In this document: in pieces, positions 5,289-5,831 of the stretch
How the letters are laid out: every line of letters starts with the position of its first letter
Numbering within the stretch: position 1 is the stretch's first letter
Notes under the pieces: model-generated
What the model was told of the DNA's origin: nothing
Databases searched by the model: none
What the model saw: only the letters and a program-made list of their open reading frames with translations
Made by a program: the position numbers and the translations under genes
Assembly (NCBI GenBank): GCA_005888465.1
Contig: VAYJ01000192.1
Span: 1-5,831, forward strand
Direction: 5' to 3'
DNA from: Actinomycetota bacterium
GTDB lineage: Bacteria > Actinomycetota > UBA4738
DNA: 5,831 nucleotides

Positions 5289-5831
5289 TCAGTGCCGGAT
5301 CGTCGCCTTCGCGATGTGGTGGCCCGTGGGCGCGCGGCTTCCGCTCCTGGGTTCAACAGTGACCAGGAAGCCGTCGACCTTGCTGGGATCCGCCTTGATC
5401 CGAACGAGCACCCCGCCCCGGTCCGGGACGAACGTGCCCGCGCTCGAGAACTGCCCTTGGTGGACGACCCAGACCTGGTAGACGTCGTCGGGCTTCGGGC
5501 GGGGGGCCGACCCGAAGATGAACACTATGGAGCCGCCCGGGAGGTACGCGGCCGCCAGGTGGGCCTGCTCCGCCGGCGGCGTGACGCTGCCGGGCGTGGT
5601 GTCGGTTTCGTCTGGCCCCAGCGGGATCACCTGGGACTGCGGGTCGCTCACCGTGGTGAGGAAGTCGACCTCGCTTGCCTGCCTGAGGTTCGCACGCCCC
5701 ACTCGGGTGTTCAGGTTCGCGCTCAGGCCCGCGAGCCCCCCAACCAGCAGGACGGCCACGCCGGCGGCCACCCCGAGGGGCCAGCGGACGCGGGCACGGG
5801 ATCGAAGCTCCCGGCCGAGTCGCGGCAGCAA
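5289..5831 (-). CDS. RskA-type anti-sigma factor, C-terminal part (5'-truncated by window edge)
   Basis: The frame enters at the right edge and stops at TGA (complement of 5289-5291), giving 180 visible residues. The TTG at the very edge is probably an internal Leu codon, because the cytoplasmic sigma-binding region normally found before the membrane helix in this family is missing and should lie beyond the window. Visible parts are a basic juxtamembrane stretch, one membrane helix at about residues 17-37, then an extracytoplasmic RskA domain (PF10099). That domain contains the family-typical AAAYLPGG (93-100), YQVWVVHQG (118-126), SAGTFVPD (130-137) and FLVTVEPRSGSRAPTG (155-170). Such proteins hold an ECF sigma factor at the membrane and release it after regulated proteolysis. 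The gene converges on the transporter operon; its sigma partner would be expected just outside the right edge. Confidence 0.88.
   Translation of the reverse strand: MLPRLGRELRSRARVRWPLGVAAGVAVLLVGGLAGLSANLNTRVGRANLRQASEVDFLTTVSDPQSQVIPLGPDETDTTPGSVTPPAEQAHLAAAYLPGGSIVFIFGSAPRPKPDDVYQVWVVHQGQFSSAGTFVPDRGGVLVRIKADPSKVDGFLVTVEPRSGSRAPTGHHIAKATIRH

Noticed and set aside
5008..5481. Plus-strand ORF across the convergent intergenic region
   Set aside because: It runs through the transporter end, the terminator hairpin and antisense to the RskA domain; no recognisable protein features.
1..5831. CRISPR arrays, insertion sequences, tRNA or rRNA genes
   Set aside because: I saw no regularly spaced direct repeats, transposase motifs, terminal inverted repeats or RNA-gene signatures on either strand.

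Overview
The window is very GC-rich, with GTG and TTG starts in use. It carries families common in Actinomycetota: an exported DUF4331 protein with the SSHREAP signature, an RskA-type anti-sigma factor, and a small multi-pass membrane protein. A high-GC actinobacterium is the best guess. A GC-rich Chloroflexota relative is possible. No marker gene settles it.

Layout, left to right. (1) The 3' part of a six-helix membrane protein of unknown function (+, cut by the left edge), followed by a strong 10-bp hairpin. (2) A 150-base leader, then the DUF4331 secreted protein starting at TTG 807 behind a near-perfect Shine-Dalgarno. (3) A short gap with a 9-bp hairpin, then a membrane-anchored TPR-repeat protein (GTG 2314 is the preferred start). 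(4) Overlapping its stop codon, a NicO/RcnA-like metal transporter with an extracytoplasmic N-terminal domain, an EF-hand-type loop, six membrane helices and a His-rich loop. (5) A convergent intergenic region with an 11-bp terminator hairpin, then on the minus strand the C-terminal part of an RskA-like anti-sigma factor, cut by the right edge.

Genes 2 to 4 lie head to tail and probably form one envelope-directed operon: a secreted protein, an anchored TPR scaffold and a divalent-metal (Ni/Co-type) permease. The convergent anti-sigma factor suggests that an ECF sigma factor lies just beyond the right edge and might control the cluster; this is inference.

The most notable local feature is at the transporter's 5' end. 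A textbook signal peptide is encoded in one frame (about 3669-3722) and the mature protein in another, joined at a run of six Gs. One extra G would restore a perfect gene, so this is a homopolymer sequencing error, a real frameshift mutation, or a -1 frameshift at a GGGGGGC slippery heptamer.
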